The translations under genes were made by a program, and so were the position numbers. A stretch of DNA of 64,000 bases from the NCBI RefSeq assembly GCF_000717645.1, contig NZ_JNZZ01000025.1:21959-85958 (forward strand), given 5' to 3'. The notes under the pieces are model-generated. The model was not told where the DNA came from and searched no databases. It saw only the letters and a list, made by a program, of their open reading frames with translations. Below are positions 18,276-26,158 of this stretch, piece by piece. Origin of the DNA: Streptomyces californicus. GTDB lineage: Bacteria; Actinomycetota; Actinomycetes; Streptomycetales; Streptomycetaceae. Positions within the stretch are counted from its first letter, which is position 1. Each line of letters starts with the position of its first letter.

Positions 18276-18962
18276 TCAGGCCGGGTTCTCCGACTGCCCG
18301 GCACTCGATGGCGCGGAAGGCCCGGCGGGCTCCTGCGCGGAAGGCCCGGCGGGCTGCGGCGCGACCCCTGCCGCTCCCCCGCCCGCCCGCCCCAGCCGTA
18401 CGACCTCGGTGTCGATGGCCTCGCCCATCAGGGTCCGGGCGTGGGCGATGGGGAGGGTGCCGCTGAGCCACCGCATGCTCAGCCCCTCCATCAGGGCGGT
18501 GAGCCGTTCGGCGGAGGCCGCGAGCGCGGGGGCCGGGGCGGTCGGCCGGACCGCGCCCAGCAGGCCCGCCACCTCCTGGTTCCAGACCAGGGTGGCGCGC
18601 GCCAGGTCCTCGCGCAGGGCCTCGTCGAAGACGGCGCTGGCGCGCAGCTCGCCCCAGGCGCTGCTGTTCTCCCGTACTTCGGTGGTGTCCTGGAGCTCCA
18701 GCAGCAGGGTCCGATCCAGCTCCTCGCGCGGGCTCAGTGCCCCGGCGCCCGGGTCGCGGTGGGCGGTGTAGCGCTCGGCGCGGTCGTTGATGAACTCCAG
18801 CGTCCTGAGCAGGATTCCGGTGCGGTCCTTGAAGTGGTAGTAGATCAGCGCGGTGGAGACGCCCGCTTCGGCCGCCAGCTCCTCCACGCGCAGGCCACGC
18901 ACCCCGCGCCGGGCGATCACCCGGGCGGCGGCTTCGAGAATCTGAGTGCTGCGAGACGCCAT
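18276..18962 (-). CDS. TetR-family transcriptional regulator
   Basis: 228 residues from ATG 18962 (upstream in-frame start at 19124 would add a low-complexity Cys-Arg tract and is rejected). The N-terminal helix-turn-helix is clear: STQILEAAARVIARRGV, then RVEELAAEAGVSTALIYYHFKDR. The C-terminal domain ends in a Pro/Ala/Ser-rich tail (PAGPSAQEPAGPSAPSS). It is divergent from the agmatine deiminase gene, and a perfect TetR-type palindrome lies between them at 19138-19155, so it probably represses that gene, perhaps itself, with an agmatine- or polyamine-related inducer (inference). Confidence 0.88.
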   Translation of the reverse strand: MASRSTQILEAAARVIARRGVRGLRVEELAAEAGVSTALIYYHFKDRTGILLRTLEFINDRAERYTAHRDPGAGALSPREELDRTLLLELQDTTEVRENSSAWGELRASAVFDEALREDLARATLVWNQEVAGLLGAVRPTAPAPALAASAERLTALMEGLSMRWLSGTLPIAHARTLMGEAIDTEVVRLGRAGGGAAGVAPQPAGPSAQEPAGPSAPSSAGQSENPA

Positions 18963-19078
18963 GGCCCGAACCCTACCGAGCCCCCGCAGGGGCGGGCCCG
19001 GGGAGGCATACGCCGCCGGGCCCCACGAGTCGCCCGCCTCCTCCCGCCTCCCGGACCGCCCCACCCTGCCCCGGCAAC

Positions 19079-19110
19079 GGCACCGACACCGGCACCGGCA
19101 CCGGCACCGA
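19079..19110. repeat. Hexanucleotide (GGCACC)n microsatellite
   Basis: About five near-perfect units of GGCACC/GACACC lie between the TetR start and its operator. The tract could vary in length by slippage and so change promoter spacing. Confidence 0.7.
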
Positions 19111-19137
19111 CCCCCTCGACACACCCCTTCCCCCGTT

Positions 19138-19155
19138 TGACTGAATTTTCAGTCA
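19138..19155. promoter_or_regulatory. TetR-type operator palindrome
   Basis: TGACTGAATTTTCAGTCA: 8-bp perfect arms TGACTGAA and TTCAGTCA around two bases. It is AT-rich against a very GC-rich background and lies between the divergent tetR (start 18962) and deiminase (start 19433) genes. This length and symmetry fit a TetR dimer site. Confidence 0.8.
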
Positions 19156-19432
19156 GTGTCAGAGTGTGGCGACACGATGACCGCACCCGACCTCGCGGTG
19201 ACGACGGTTCCCGGAGCCCGGGATGCACCCTGTCCCCACCACAACACGTGACCCCACCACAGCAGGTGGCCCCACCCCTCGCATGAACCCGCCCGTCGCG
19301 TGAACCCACCCCGAAGGCGCCCGCCGCGTGAACCCACCCCCGGAGACACCCGGGACGCGCCACTCCTCACCGCCCCCGACGCTCCCCCTCCCCCGGACGT
19401 CCCGCCGCACATGTTCCCGATCGGAGACCCCC

Positions 19433-20626
19433 ATGTCCGACATCCGCCCCTCCCGCCGCTCGGCCCTGCACGCTTTCCTCGGCGTCGGTGCGCTCGCCTT
19501 CGGCGCCGCCGCCTGCGGCCCCGGAGACCCCGGTGCCTCGGCCGACGCCTCCTCCACGGGCCGAGCGAGCCGGACGGACCGGGCCGCCGGCCGGACGGAA
19601 GGGGCGCGCCGCCTGGGCGCCGAGTGGGAGAGCCACGCCCGCACCTTCATGTCCTGGCCCGCGCGGGCGTCCGTATGGGACGACGACCTCCCCTACGTAC
19701 GTCAGGACATCGCGCGCATCGCACGGGCCGTCGCGGAGTACGAGTACGTCGTGATGATGGCGCGGCCGGACCAGCGGGCGGCGGCCCAGAAGCAGTGCGG
19801 AGGGGAGGTGGAGGTGATCGAGCTGCCGGTGGACGACCTGTGGGCGCGCGACACCGTCCCCGTCTTCGTCGAGGAGGAGGGGAAGGGGACGGGGAGGACC
19901 GTAGGGGTCGACTTCAACTTCAACGGCTGGGGCGACAAACAGGTGCACACGGACGACGCCCGGATCGGCCGGGCGCTGTCGGCCGAGTACGGGATCCCGC
20001 GCGTCAAGGCCCCCCTCGTCGCCGAGGGCGGTTCGTTCGAGACCGACGGCGAGGGGACCCTGCTGATCACCGAGAGCTCGATCGTCAACGACAACCGCAA
20101 CCCGGGCATGAGCCGGGACCGGATCGAGGCCGACCTGAAGAAGCTGCTGGGCGTGGAGAAGGTGATCTGGTTCAAGGGCGTCCGGGGCGAGGACATCACC
20201 GACGCCCACGTCGACAGCCTCGTACGGTTCACGGCCCCCGGGGTGGTCCTGCTGGACCGGGCGCATCCGAGCACGCCCGCCGACTCCTGGTCGCGCTCCT
20301 CCGATCAGGCCATGTCCGTGCTGGCCGAAGCGACGGACGCACGGGGCCGCGGCTTCGAGGTCATCGACCTCCCCCAGCCGGATCCCGGACGGATCAGGGG
20401 CTACAGCGACGACTTCCTGTCCACGTACGCCAACTTCTTCATCGGCAACGACGCGGTGTACATGCCCGAGTTCGGCGACCGCAAGGCCGACGACCGGGCC
20501 CAGGGCATCCTGCGCGAGCACTTCCCCGACCGGGACGTGGTGCGGGTGGACATCGACACCATCGCGACCGGCGGCGGCGGAATCCACTGCGCCACCCACG
20601 ACCAGCCCGGCAAGCCGGTCGACTGA
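19433..20626 (+). CDS. Agmatine deiminase / porphyromonas-type peptidylarginine deiminase family, Tat lipoprotein
   Basis: 397 residues from ATG 19433, with GGAGA upstream. The N terminus has a twin-arginine signal and lipobox (RRSALHAFLGVGALAFGAAAC), so the enzyme is likely a lipoprotein exported by Tat. The body has the deiminase signature: MSWPAR, DDLWARDTVPVF, FNGWGDKQ, EGGSFETDGEGTLLITESS, NDNRNPG, and the catalytic Cys motif GGGGIHCATHDQP. The family hydrolyses agmatine to N-carbamoylputrescine and ammonia. An exported form would act outside the membrane. Typical length ~340-370 plus signal. It is divergent from tetR across the palindrome at 19138, and probably monocistronic. Confidence 0.88.
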   Translation: MSDIRPSRRSALHAFLGVGALAFGAAACGPGDPGASADASSTGRASRTDRAAGRTEGARRLGAEWESHARTFMSWPARASVWDDDLPYVRQDIARIARAVAEYEYVVMMARPDQRAAAQKQCGGEVEVIELPVDDLWARDTVPVFVEEEGKGTGRTVGVDFNFNGWGDKQVHTDDARIGRALSAEYGIPRVKAPLVAEGGSFETDGEGTLLITESSIVNDNRNPGMSRDRIEADLKKLLGVEKVIWFKGVRGEDITDAHVDSLVRFTAPGVVLLDRAHPSTPADSWSRSSDQAMSVLAEATDARGRGFEVIDLPQPDPGRIRGYSDDFLSTYANFFIGNDAVYMPEFGDRKADDRAQGILREHFPDRDVVRVDIDTIATGGGGIHCATHDQPGKPVD

Positions 20627-20717
20627 CCGCGCCCCGTCCGTCGCATCCCCGCGAACGGCCCTGCCGCGGAAAACGAGTTCCCCCGTCCGATCGGCGCGAC
20701 CTACGCTTCCGTGATCG

Positions 20718-21749
20718 ATGACGCGGCATGTCCGACGTGACGGGGGTCCTGGTGTGAGCGTGAGCAGCGGCGACGGGCCCGCACGGCTGGAACTGCCGCC
20801 CGGCTACGTCCTCCGGCCCTGTCGCGGCCACGAGGACCACGGCGCCATGGCCGCTGTGCGGCTCGGCTGTGCGGAGCGGGACCGGATCGACGCCCGCTCG
20901 GTCGTGGAAGGGCTCCCGACGGCGGCCGAGATCGCCGAAGCCTCCGCCGAGCTCGACGACCCGTCCGGGAACCAGGCGTTGGTGGAGCACGGCGGTGGTG
21001 TCGTCGGCTACTCCACGATCAGGCGGTGGCAGGAGCGGGACGGGACGTGGTTGTACCTGCACCGCGGCTACCTGCTGCCCCGGCACCGCGGCCGGGGCAT
21101 CGGCTCCGCCCTGCTCGACTGGGCGGAGAGCCGCATCCGCCGGCTCGTACGACAGCACGGAACCGCGCGGACGGCCGTGATCGGCGCGAACGCCATGGCC
21201 TCGGAGCAGGAGGCGACGGCACTCCTGCTCGATGCGGGGTACCGGCGCGTCTTCAGCCTGGTGGAGCTGGAGCTGGCCGATCTCCGGCAGCTCCCCGACG
21301 GGAGGCCGTTGCCGGCCGGCGTCCGAGTCGGAGCCGTCGATCCGGGCAGCTACCGCGCGGCCTGGGGAACGGTCGTCGATTCCTACGCGGGGGCCGCCTT
21401 CACCGAGAGGTGGCCGTTCGAGAGGTTCCTCGCCACGGCCGACCCGACCTGCTGGCGGGCTGCTTGGGATCGGGAGGACATGGTCGGTGTCGCCCTGTGC
21501 TCCGTCCATCGGCGGGACGCCACCGTGGGCGAGGTCGAGGAGTTGAGCGTCCGGAAGGAGTCGAGGCGTCTGGGACTCGGGCGAGCCCTGCTGCTGGACG
21601 GGCTGCGCTGCCTGCGCGAGCACGGCGCGGAGACCGCCCGCTTGTACACGGGCACCGCGAATCCGCACCGGTCCTACGACCTCTACGAGAGCGTCGGGTT
21701 CCGGCGCCGGAACGAGCACGTCCGCTACCGCAAGCCGATCTCCGTCTGA
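20718..21749 (+). CDS. GNAT-family acetyltransferase with two GNAT domains
   Basis: About 331-343 residues. ATG 20718 gives the longest product; GTG 20754 (VSVSSGDGPARLELPPGY), preceded by a G-rich stretch, is an equally good start. The first GNAT domain shows YLLPRHRGRGIGSALLDWAE (acetyl-CoA binding R/Q-x-x-G-x-G/A). The second shows VRKESRRLGLGRALLLDGL with the terminal YDLYESVGFRRRNEHVRYRK. The tandem arrangement resembles mycothiol-synthase-like acetyltransferases, but the substrate is unknown. It is followed 51 bp later by the DinB gene, so the two may be co-transcribed. Confidence 0.8.
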   Translation: MTRHVRRDGGPGVSVSSGDGPARLELPPGYVLRPCRGHEDHGAMAAVRLGCAERDRIDARSVVEGLPTAAEIAEASAELDDPSGNQALVEHGGGVVGYSTIRRWQERDGTWLYLHRGYLLPRHRGRGIGSALLDWAESRIRRLVRQHGTARTAVIGANAMASEQEATALLLDAGYRRVFSLVELELADLRQLPDGRPLPAGVRVGAVDPGSYRAAWGTVVDSYAGAAFTERWPFERFLATADPTCWRAAWDREDMVGVALCSVHRRDATVGEVEELSVRKESRRLGLGRALLLDGLRCLREHGAETARLYTGTANPHRSYDLYESVGFRRRNEHVRYRKPISV

Positions 21750-21800
21750 CCCGGCGGGACAGCGGCGCGCAGGACGGAAACCATGACGAAGGAGAGAGAC

Positions 21801-22514
21801 ATGAGCGGCCAGGACCAGAAGACCGACCGGCTGAGCATCCTGATCGAGCAGTTCGACCAGGCGCGGGAGATGGCCGAGGTCCGGCTGCGGGGGCTCGGGG
21901 ACGAGGAGTACCTCTGGGAGCCCGCGCCCGGCAGTTGGTCCATCCGCCGCCGGGAGGAGGCGGTGACGCCCCGGGCGTACGGGCCGGGGGTCTGGGTCCT
22001 CGACAAGGGCGCCCCGCAGATCCCGGCGAACGAGTACGCGGAGGTCGCCCGGCAGGCCGCGGACGGCATGTCCGTCGCGAAGATCGCCGAGGACTGGAGC
22101 GTGAGCGTCGAACGGGTCGAGGAGGTGCTGGCGTTCACCGGCGAGCCGGAACCCGATGTCGTACCGGTCACCACCATCGCGTGGCGGCTGGGCCATCTGC
22201 ACTCGGACTTCGCCGGCCGGTGGGAGTGGACCTTCGGCGAGCGGCGGCGGGACCCCCACCTCCTGGTCGACTTCACCCCGTCCGCCTCGCTCGCGCTGGA
22301 GCGGCTGTGGGAGACCCTCGACCGCCACCGCGCGAGCGTGGCGGCCCTCACCGAGGAGCAGCTCGACACGGTGGGCCTGTCGCAGTACCCGTACGGCTCC
22401 GATCCCGACGACGCGTACGTCGGCACGCTGGCCAACGCCAACCTGGAGCTGATCCACCACATGGCCGAGATCGCCCTGCTCCGCGACCTGTGGCGGGCCC
22501 GCCGGGCCGGGTAG
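21801..22514 (+). CDS. DinB/maleylpyruvate-isomerase-like fold protein
   Basis: 237 residues. ATG 21801 is chosen over ATG 21783 because AAGGAG (21789-21794) sits six bases before it. The sequence has DinB four-helix features: LIEQFDQAREMAEVRLRGL at the start, the His-containing TTIAWRLGHLHSDFAGRWEW and a late His in LELIHHMAEIALLRDLW, which together suit a three-His metal site. A WxPxPGSWS motif (LWEPAPGSWSI) occurs in many actinobacterial members. Function unknown; the group is often linked to thiol-dependent or mycothiol-dependent enzymes. Confidence 0.78.
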   Translation: MSGQDQKTDRLSILIEQFDQAREMAEVRLRGLGDEEYLWEPAPGSWSIRRREEAVTPRAYGPGVWVLDKGAPQIPANEYAEVARQAADGMSVAKIAEDWSVSVERVEEVLAFTGEPEPDVVPVTTIAWRLGHLHSDFAGRWEWTFGERRRDPHLLVDFTPSASLALERLWETLDRHRASVAALTEEQLDTVGLSQYPYGSDPDDAYVGTLANANLELIHHMAEIALLRDLWRARRAG

Positions 22515-22523
22515 GGGCGGGGC

Positions 22524-23183
22524 TCAGCCCGCCAGCTCCCACACCAGCAGCTCGGCGGGCCCGTCCACCGCGACCGCCGCCAGGCCCCGCGCACCGGTGA
22601 TCCGGGCGGCGTCGCCGGGCCCCAGCTCCTCACCGCCCAGCGCGACCCTCCCCCGCACCACGTGCACGTACACGCGCGCCGCGTCCGGCACCGCCGTGCG
22701 CTCGCCCCCGGCCGGCCGCCGGACGTGGAGCATCGCGCCCGCGCCGGGCAGGGCGTACGGAGTGGAGTCGGCGATGCCGGGGACGACGGTGTACGAGGGT
22801 TCTCCGCCCGGTTCCAGCGGAGCCAGCCACATCTGGAGGAAGGCCAACGGGCCTTCGCCGTCGTTGCGTTCGACGTGCCGGACGCCGGAGGCGGCGCTCA
22901 GGTGGGCGACGTCCCCGGCGCGGACGACGGTGGAGTGACCGGCCGAATCGCGGTGGGTCAGCTCGCCCTCGACGACCCAGGTGACGATCTCCGTATGGCT
23001 GTGCGGGTGCTCCTCGAACCCGGCGCCCGGGGCCAGACGCTCCTCGTTGCAGGCCAGGATCGGGCCGAAGCGGAGGTTGTCCGGGTCGTAGAAGGGGCCG
23101 AAGGACAGGGCGTGCCGGGTGTCGATCCCGGCGGCCTCGTCCCCGCCCCGGTAGCGGTCCTCGGACCGGTGCACGGAAATCAC
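22524..23183 (-). CDS. Pirin-family cupin protein
   Basis: 219 residues from GTG 23183; the family usually begins at exactly this point (ISVHRSEDRYRGGDEAAGI). The metal-binding cupin motifs are present: NEERLAPGAGFEEHPHSHTEIVTWVVEGEL with His-His-Glu ligands, and the following RAGDVAHLSAASGVRHVERN. The C-terminal half is a second, metal-free cupin. Pirins are non-haem iron proteins; bacterial ones include quercetinase-like enzymes or redox regulators. The gene converges on the DinB gene with 9 bp between stops. Confidence 0.85.
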   Translation of the reverse strand: MISVHRSEDRYRGGDEAAGIDTRHALSFGPFYDPDNLRFGPILACNEERLAPGAGFEEHPHSHTEIVTWVVEGELTHRDSAGHSTVVRAGDVAHLSAASGVRHVERNDGEGPLAFLQMWLAPLEPGGEPSYTVVPGIADSTPYALPGAGAMLHVRRPAGGERTAVPDAARVYVHVVRGRVALGGEELGPGDAARITGARGLAAVAVDGPAELLVWELAG

Positions 23184-23404
23184 CGGTCCACGGTAGCCCG
23201 AACGCCCGCGCGTACGGAGACCTTCTCGGCGACGCCCCGTCACGCCCCATGACGACCCACGCCCCCCCCGTGACTACTCGTGGTCTTCGGCCGGGCGGCG
23301 GGGCCGCGCTTCAGCCGGCGCAGGACGAGGCCGGCCTTGTCGAACACCTCCCGCCCTGCGCTGAGTTGGCCGCCCTGCGGCACCGGTCGACGTCCCCGCT
23401 TCGA

Positions 23405-23424
23405 CATGAGTACGTGTACTCATG
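23405..23424. promoter_or_regulatory. 20-bp inverted repeat, likely operator
   Basis: CATGAGTACGTGTACTCATG: 9-bp perfect arms CATGAGTAC and GTACTCATG around GT. It lies in the divergent gap between pirin (start 23183) and the lipoprotein (start 23457), 32 bases before the latter, a promoter-like position. A half-site-like GAGTACGTG followed by CATG recurs at about 24858-24872 at the start of the next minus-strand gene. Confidence 0.65.
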
Positions 23425-23456
23425 GCCATGCCGACGGGCGACTTTACGTTGACGTC

Positions 23457-24149
23457 ATGCCTCGACCAGCACACACCGCGGCCGCCCTCGCTCTGGGCGT
23501 GGCCGCCCTCACCGCCTGCTCCAGCGCCCCCGGCCCGGCCACCACCAGCGAGATAGACGGTGTCGCCTCCGCACCCGAGGGCCGGAACGCCGACAAGCCG
23601 TTGCTCGACTTCATGAAGCTGTCCCTCGATCTCACCGCCGACTGTCCGCCGCTGGACGACACCAAAACCGGCGAGCCCCTCGGCGCCGGCGACCTCCCCG
23701 GCGTCCCCCGAAGCCCTTCCAGCGGGCCCCCCGGCGAGCCCGGCGACCGCGTCCCCCTGCCGGTCGACCCCGACAACGCGCCCGTCGCCGACGACCCCGT
23801 GCCGCCCCCGCCCGACAGGGACCTCCTGGAGCCGGTCACGCTCACCCAGCCCGAGACCTGTTACGCGGACAAGTTCGCCGCGCACGTCACCACCGCACTC
23901 AAGGGCACGGGAAAGAACTCCACCGAGGTGCGAACCGCGCTCAAGCGCGCCGGATACCCCGACGAGTTGATCGTGGGCATGAAGCCGGAAGGCGGGTCCC
24001 CCCGCGTCCGGATCGACCTGCGCGAACAGGACACCCGCGTCGCCCTCCAGGTCGTGCACGGCGGCGCCGGCGACACCGTCGTGGAGCAGTTCGGCGCACA
24101 GCCCACAGCGCCCCTCAAGGACGTCCGGTACATCCGGAAGCCGACCTGA
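23457..24149 (+). CDS. Putative lipoprotein, unknown function
   Basis: 230 residues from ATG 23457, with no clear ribosome site. The start is a lipoprotein signal (RPAHTAAALALGVAALTAC), with Cys after the lipobox LTA. Then comes a Pro/Asp-rich middle (PVDPDNAPVADDPVPPPP) and a C-terminal folded part with CYADKFAAHVTTALKGTG and conserved-looking GYPDELIVGM and RIDLREQDTRVALQV. The two Cys in the mature part could form a disulphide. Not recognised as a named family. Probably controlled through the inverted repeat upstream. Confidence 0.7.
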   Translation: MPRPAHTAAALALGVAALTACSSAPGPATTSEIDGVASAPEGRNADKPLLDFMKLSLDLTADCPPLDDTKTGEPLGAGDLPGVPRSPSSGPPGEPGDRVPLPVDPDNAPVADDPVPPPPDRDLLEPVTLTQPETCYADKFAAHVTTALKGTGKNSTEVRTALKRAGYPDELIVGMKPEGGSPRVRIDLREQDTRVALQVVHGGAGDTVVEQFGAQPTAPLKDVRYIRKPT

Positions 24150-24159
24150 CCCGTGAGCT

Positions 24160-24326
24160 GAGGCCTCGCGGACGAACTGCTCGTCGGGACCGGCCGGGAA
24201 TCGGGGGTGATCCGTGCCGTCCACGGCGGCCCCGAGCGCGCCAACGCCCTGTGCGAGACCGCCTCCGAGGTCCTGCGCCGGATGGTCGCGCGGCCCCACG
24301 CGGGCCGGGCCGCGCGACCGCGCCGT
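24160..24326 (+). pseudogene. Possible coding remnant (C-terminal fragment of an unidentified protein)
   Basis: In the gap before the next minus-strand gene one frame reads LADELLVGTGRESGVIRAVHGG and continues to ALCETASEVLRRMV. It has protein-like character and high GC3 but no start or ribosome site. It may be the end of a lost gene. I cannot name the family. Confidence 0.25.
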
Positions 24327-24872
24327 TCACGACCGACGCCGCGCCCCCGGTTCCGGCTTCGGTTCGGGCTTCGCCTCGGGCCGCGTCTCCGGCTTCGGTT
24401 CGGGCCTCGGCTCCGGCTTCGCCGTCCGCAACGGGCTGCCGCCCAGCTCCGGCGGGGTCAGGCACTCGAACCAGATGGTCTTGCCGACCTGGTCCCACTG
24501 CTTCACGATGCCCCAGTCGTCGGTGACCGCGTTGACGAGCAGGAGCCCCCGGCTCCCTTCGTCCATGGCGTCGCCCTTGATGGCGAGCGGCACGACGGGG
24601 CTGTCGTCCGCGACCTCGACACGGACGCCCTCGCGGTTCGGGAGCTGGAAGATGTAGGTCCGGCCGCGCCGCCCGGGCACGTGCCGCACGACGTTGGCGA
24701 TCAGCTCGGTGAGCGCCAACTCGGCGGCGTCGGCGAGGAACAGCAGGTCCCACGTCTTGAGGTAGAGCCGCAGGACGCGGCGCAGGTGCCGGGCGGAATG
24801 CTCGCCGAGAGCGAGGTCGGCACGGTAGACGGGCTCCCCGGGATTCCTCCGGGGGACGAGTACGTGATTCAT
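24327..24872 (-). CDS. Anti-sigma-factor-type ATP-binding protein (HATPase_c, RsbW/SpoIIAB-like)
   Basis: 181 residues from ATG 24872. GHKL ATPase motifs: N-box in ELALTELIANVVRHVPG, G1-like Asp in VEVADDSPVVP, and G2-like EGSRGLLLVNAVTDDWG. The catalytic core is ~135 residues, followed by an unusual low-complexity tail of Glu-Pro/Lys-Pro repeats (EPRPEPKPETRPEAKPEPKPEP). Such Streptomyces proteins often sit beside XRE and DUF397 genes, as here, and are thought to act in sigma-factor or antibiotic-regulatory switching. It is divergent from the XRE gene with 82 bp between the starts. Confidence 0.85.
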   Translation of the reverse strand: MNHVLVPRRNPGEPVYRADLALGEHSARHLRRVLRLYLKTWDLLFLADAAELALTELIANVVRHVPGRRGRTYIFQLPNREGVRVEVADDSPVVPLAIKGDAMDEGSRGLLLVNAVTDDWGIVKQWDQVGKTIWFECLTPPELGGSPLRTAKPEPRPEPKPETRPEAKPEPKPEPGARRRS

Positions 24873-24893
24873 GTCACCAGGCTGCGACGAACT

Positions 24894-24911
24894 GGCTACG
24901 CTCGGCTACGC
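24894..24911. promoter_or_regulatory. Tandem GGCTACGC sites one helical turn apart
   Basis: GGCTACGC occurs at 24894-24901 and 24904-24911, a 10-base period, in the 82-bp divergent region between the ATPase and XRE genes. It is a plausible site for the XRE protein. Confidence 0.5.
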
Positions 24912-24954
24912 ACCGAAACGAACGCCGAGAGGCGTTGCACCCGGAGGTCCGACC

Positions 24955-25779
24955 GTGGCCAACATCCAGAAGCTCGACCCCGACGCCTCCCCGCTCGACT
25001 TCTACGGCGGGGAACTGCGCCGCCTACGGGAAGCCGCCAGGCTCACGCAGCCGCAGTTGGGCGACATGATCTACTGCACCGGCTCGCTGATCGGCCAGGT
25101 GGAGACGACGAAGAAGATCCCCACCCGCGACTTCTCGGAGCGCGTGGACGCGGCCCTGCGCACGGACGGCATGTTCTCGCGCCTGGTGGGCCTGGTCCTG
25201 CGAAGCCAACTGCCCCCGTGGTTTCTGGAGTACGCGGACATGGAGAGGAAGGCCACCTACATCTCCACGTACCAGGCGCAGTTGGTGTACGGGCTGCTCC
25301 AGACGGAGGAGTACGCACGGGCGGTGCTGGCCACCGGCATGCCCGAGGACCTGGACGGCATGCTCGCGGCCCGGATGGAACGCCAGCGCGTCCTGCGGAA
25401 GAAGAATCCCCCGTTGGCGTTGGTGATCCTGGACGAGGCGGTGCTGTACCGGCCGATCGGCGGCGAGGCGGTGATGCGGGCCCAACTCCAGAAGCTGTTG
25501 GACTTCGCGCACCACCGCTGGGTGCGCATCCAGGTCCTGCCGTTCGAGGCAGGCGAACACGCGAGCCTGGCCGGTTCGTTCAACGCCCTGCGCTTCGCCA
25601 ACGACCCGGACATCGTCTACACCGAGGACATCATCTCCGGCCACATGACGGCCAACCCGGAGACGGTCAGGGAGGGCTCGCTCCGATACGCTCACCTCCA
25701 GGCCACCGCACTCTCCGTCGAGAAATCGGTGGAGCGGATCAGCCACGTGATGAGGGAGCGCTATGGAGTACGGCCCTGA
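24955..25779 (+). CDS. XRE-family helix-turn-helix regulator with DUF5753 domain
   Basis: 274 residues from GTG 24955, which has GGAGG six bases upstream; an earlier in-frame start at 24871 has none. The N-terminal HTH reads FYGGELRRLREAARLTQPQLGDMIYCTGSLIGQVE. The rest is the ligand-sensing DUF5753 domain (PPWFLEYADMERKATYISTYQ, VYGLLQTEEYARAVL, RQRVL, LDEAVLYRPIGG, IQVLPFEAGEHASL). This family regulates development and secondary metabolism in Streptomyces and is paired with DUF397 proteins. The DUF397 gene overlaps its 3' end by 17 bp, showing translational coupling. Confidence 0.92.
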   Translation: MANIQKLDPDASPLDFYGGELRRLREAARLTQPQLGDMIYCTGSLIGQVETTKKIPTRDFSERVDAALRTDGMFSRLVGLVLRSQLPPWFLEYADMERKATYISTYQAQLVYGLLQTEEYARAVLATGMPEDLDGMLAARMERQRVLRKKNPPLALVILDEAVLYRPIGGEAVMRAQLQKLLDFAHHRWVRIQVLPFEAGEHASLAGSFNALRFANDPDIVYTEDIISGHMTANPETVREGSLRYAHLQATALSVEKSVERISHVMRERYGVRP

Positions 25780-26032
25780 CCTGACGAACGCGGACTGGCG
25801 CAAGTCCAGCTACAGCGGCAACACCGGCGGCGACTGCGTCGAATGCACGGTGACCGGCGGCGCGGCCTGGCGGAAGTCCTCCTACAGCGGCAACACCGGC
25901 GGCGAGTGCGTCGAGGTGGCCGACGCCTCCACCTGCGGCTCCGTCCCCGTCCGCGACAGCAAGAACCCGACCGGCCCCGCCATCATCCTGGGCGCCCACG
26001 CCTGGCAGACGTTCGTCAACGACCTGCGCTGA
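25763..26032 (+). CDS. DUF397 protein with duplicated N-terminal motif
   Basis: 89 residues from ATG 25763, overlapping the XRE gene. DUF397 proteins normally have one WRKSSYSGxxGGxCVEV motif. Here it occurs twice, as DWRKSSYSGNTGGDCVEC and AWRKSSYSGNTGGECVEV, separated by 21 residues, followed by the usual VPVRDSKNP and W..FV..LR end. The duplication is nearly identical at DNA level, so it is recent. DUF397 members are partners of XRE/DUF5753 regulators, forming toxin-antitoxin-like or morphogen switches. Confidence 0.92.
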   Translation: MEYGPDLTNADWRKSSYSGNTGGDCVECTVTGGAAWRKSSYSGNTGGECVEVADASTCGSVPVRDSKNPTGPAIILGAHAWQTFVNDLR

Positions 26033-26158
26033 CGCGGCCGACCCGTGCGCAAAGGCGGCAACCAGGCCCTTGGGCTCTGTCGCCGCCTTTCCGCCCGTGG
26101 CAGCACTTCTACGAGACCGCGCGGCGGAGGGAACAGGCCCGGTGGGCCGAGTTCGCGC

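Noticed and set aside
19079..19110. Start of tetR at 19124 giving a Cys-Arg-rich leader
   Set aside because: The leader is the translated microsatellite; the ATG at 18962 begins the recognisable TetR domain.
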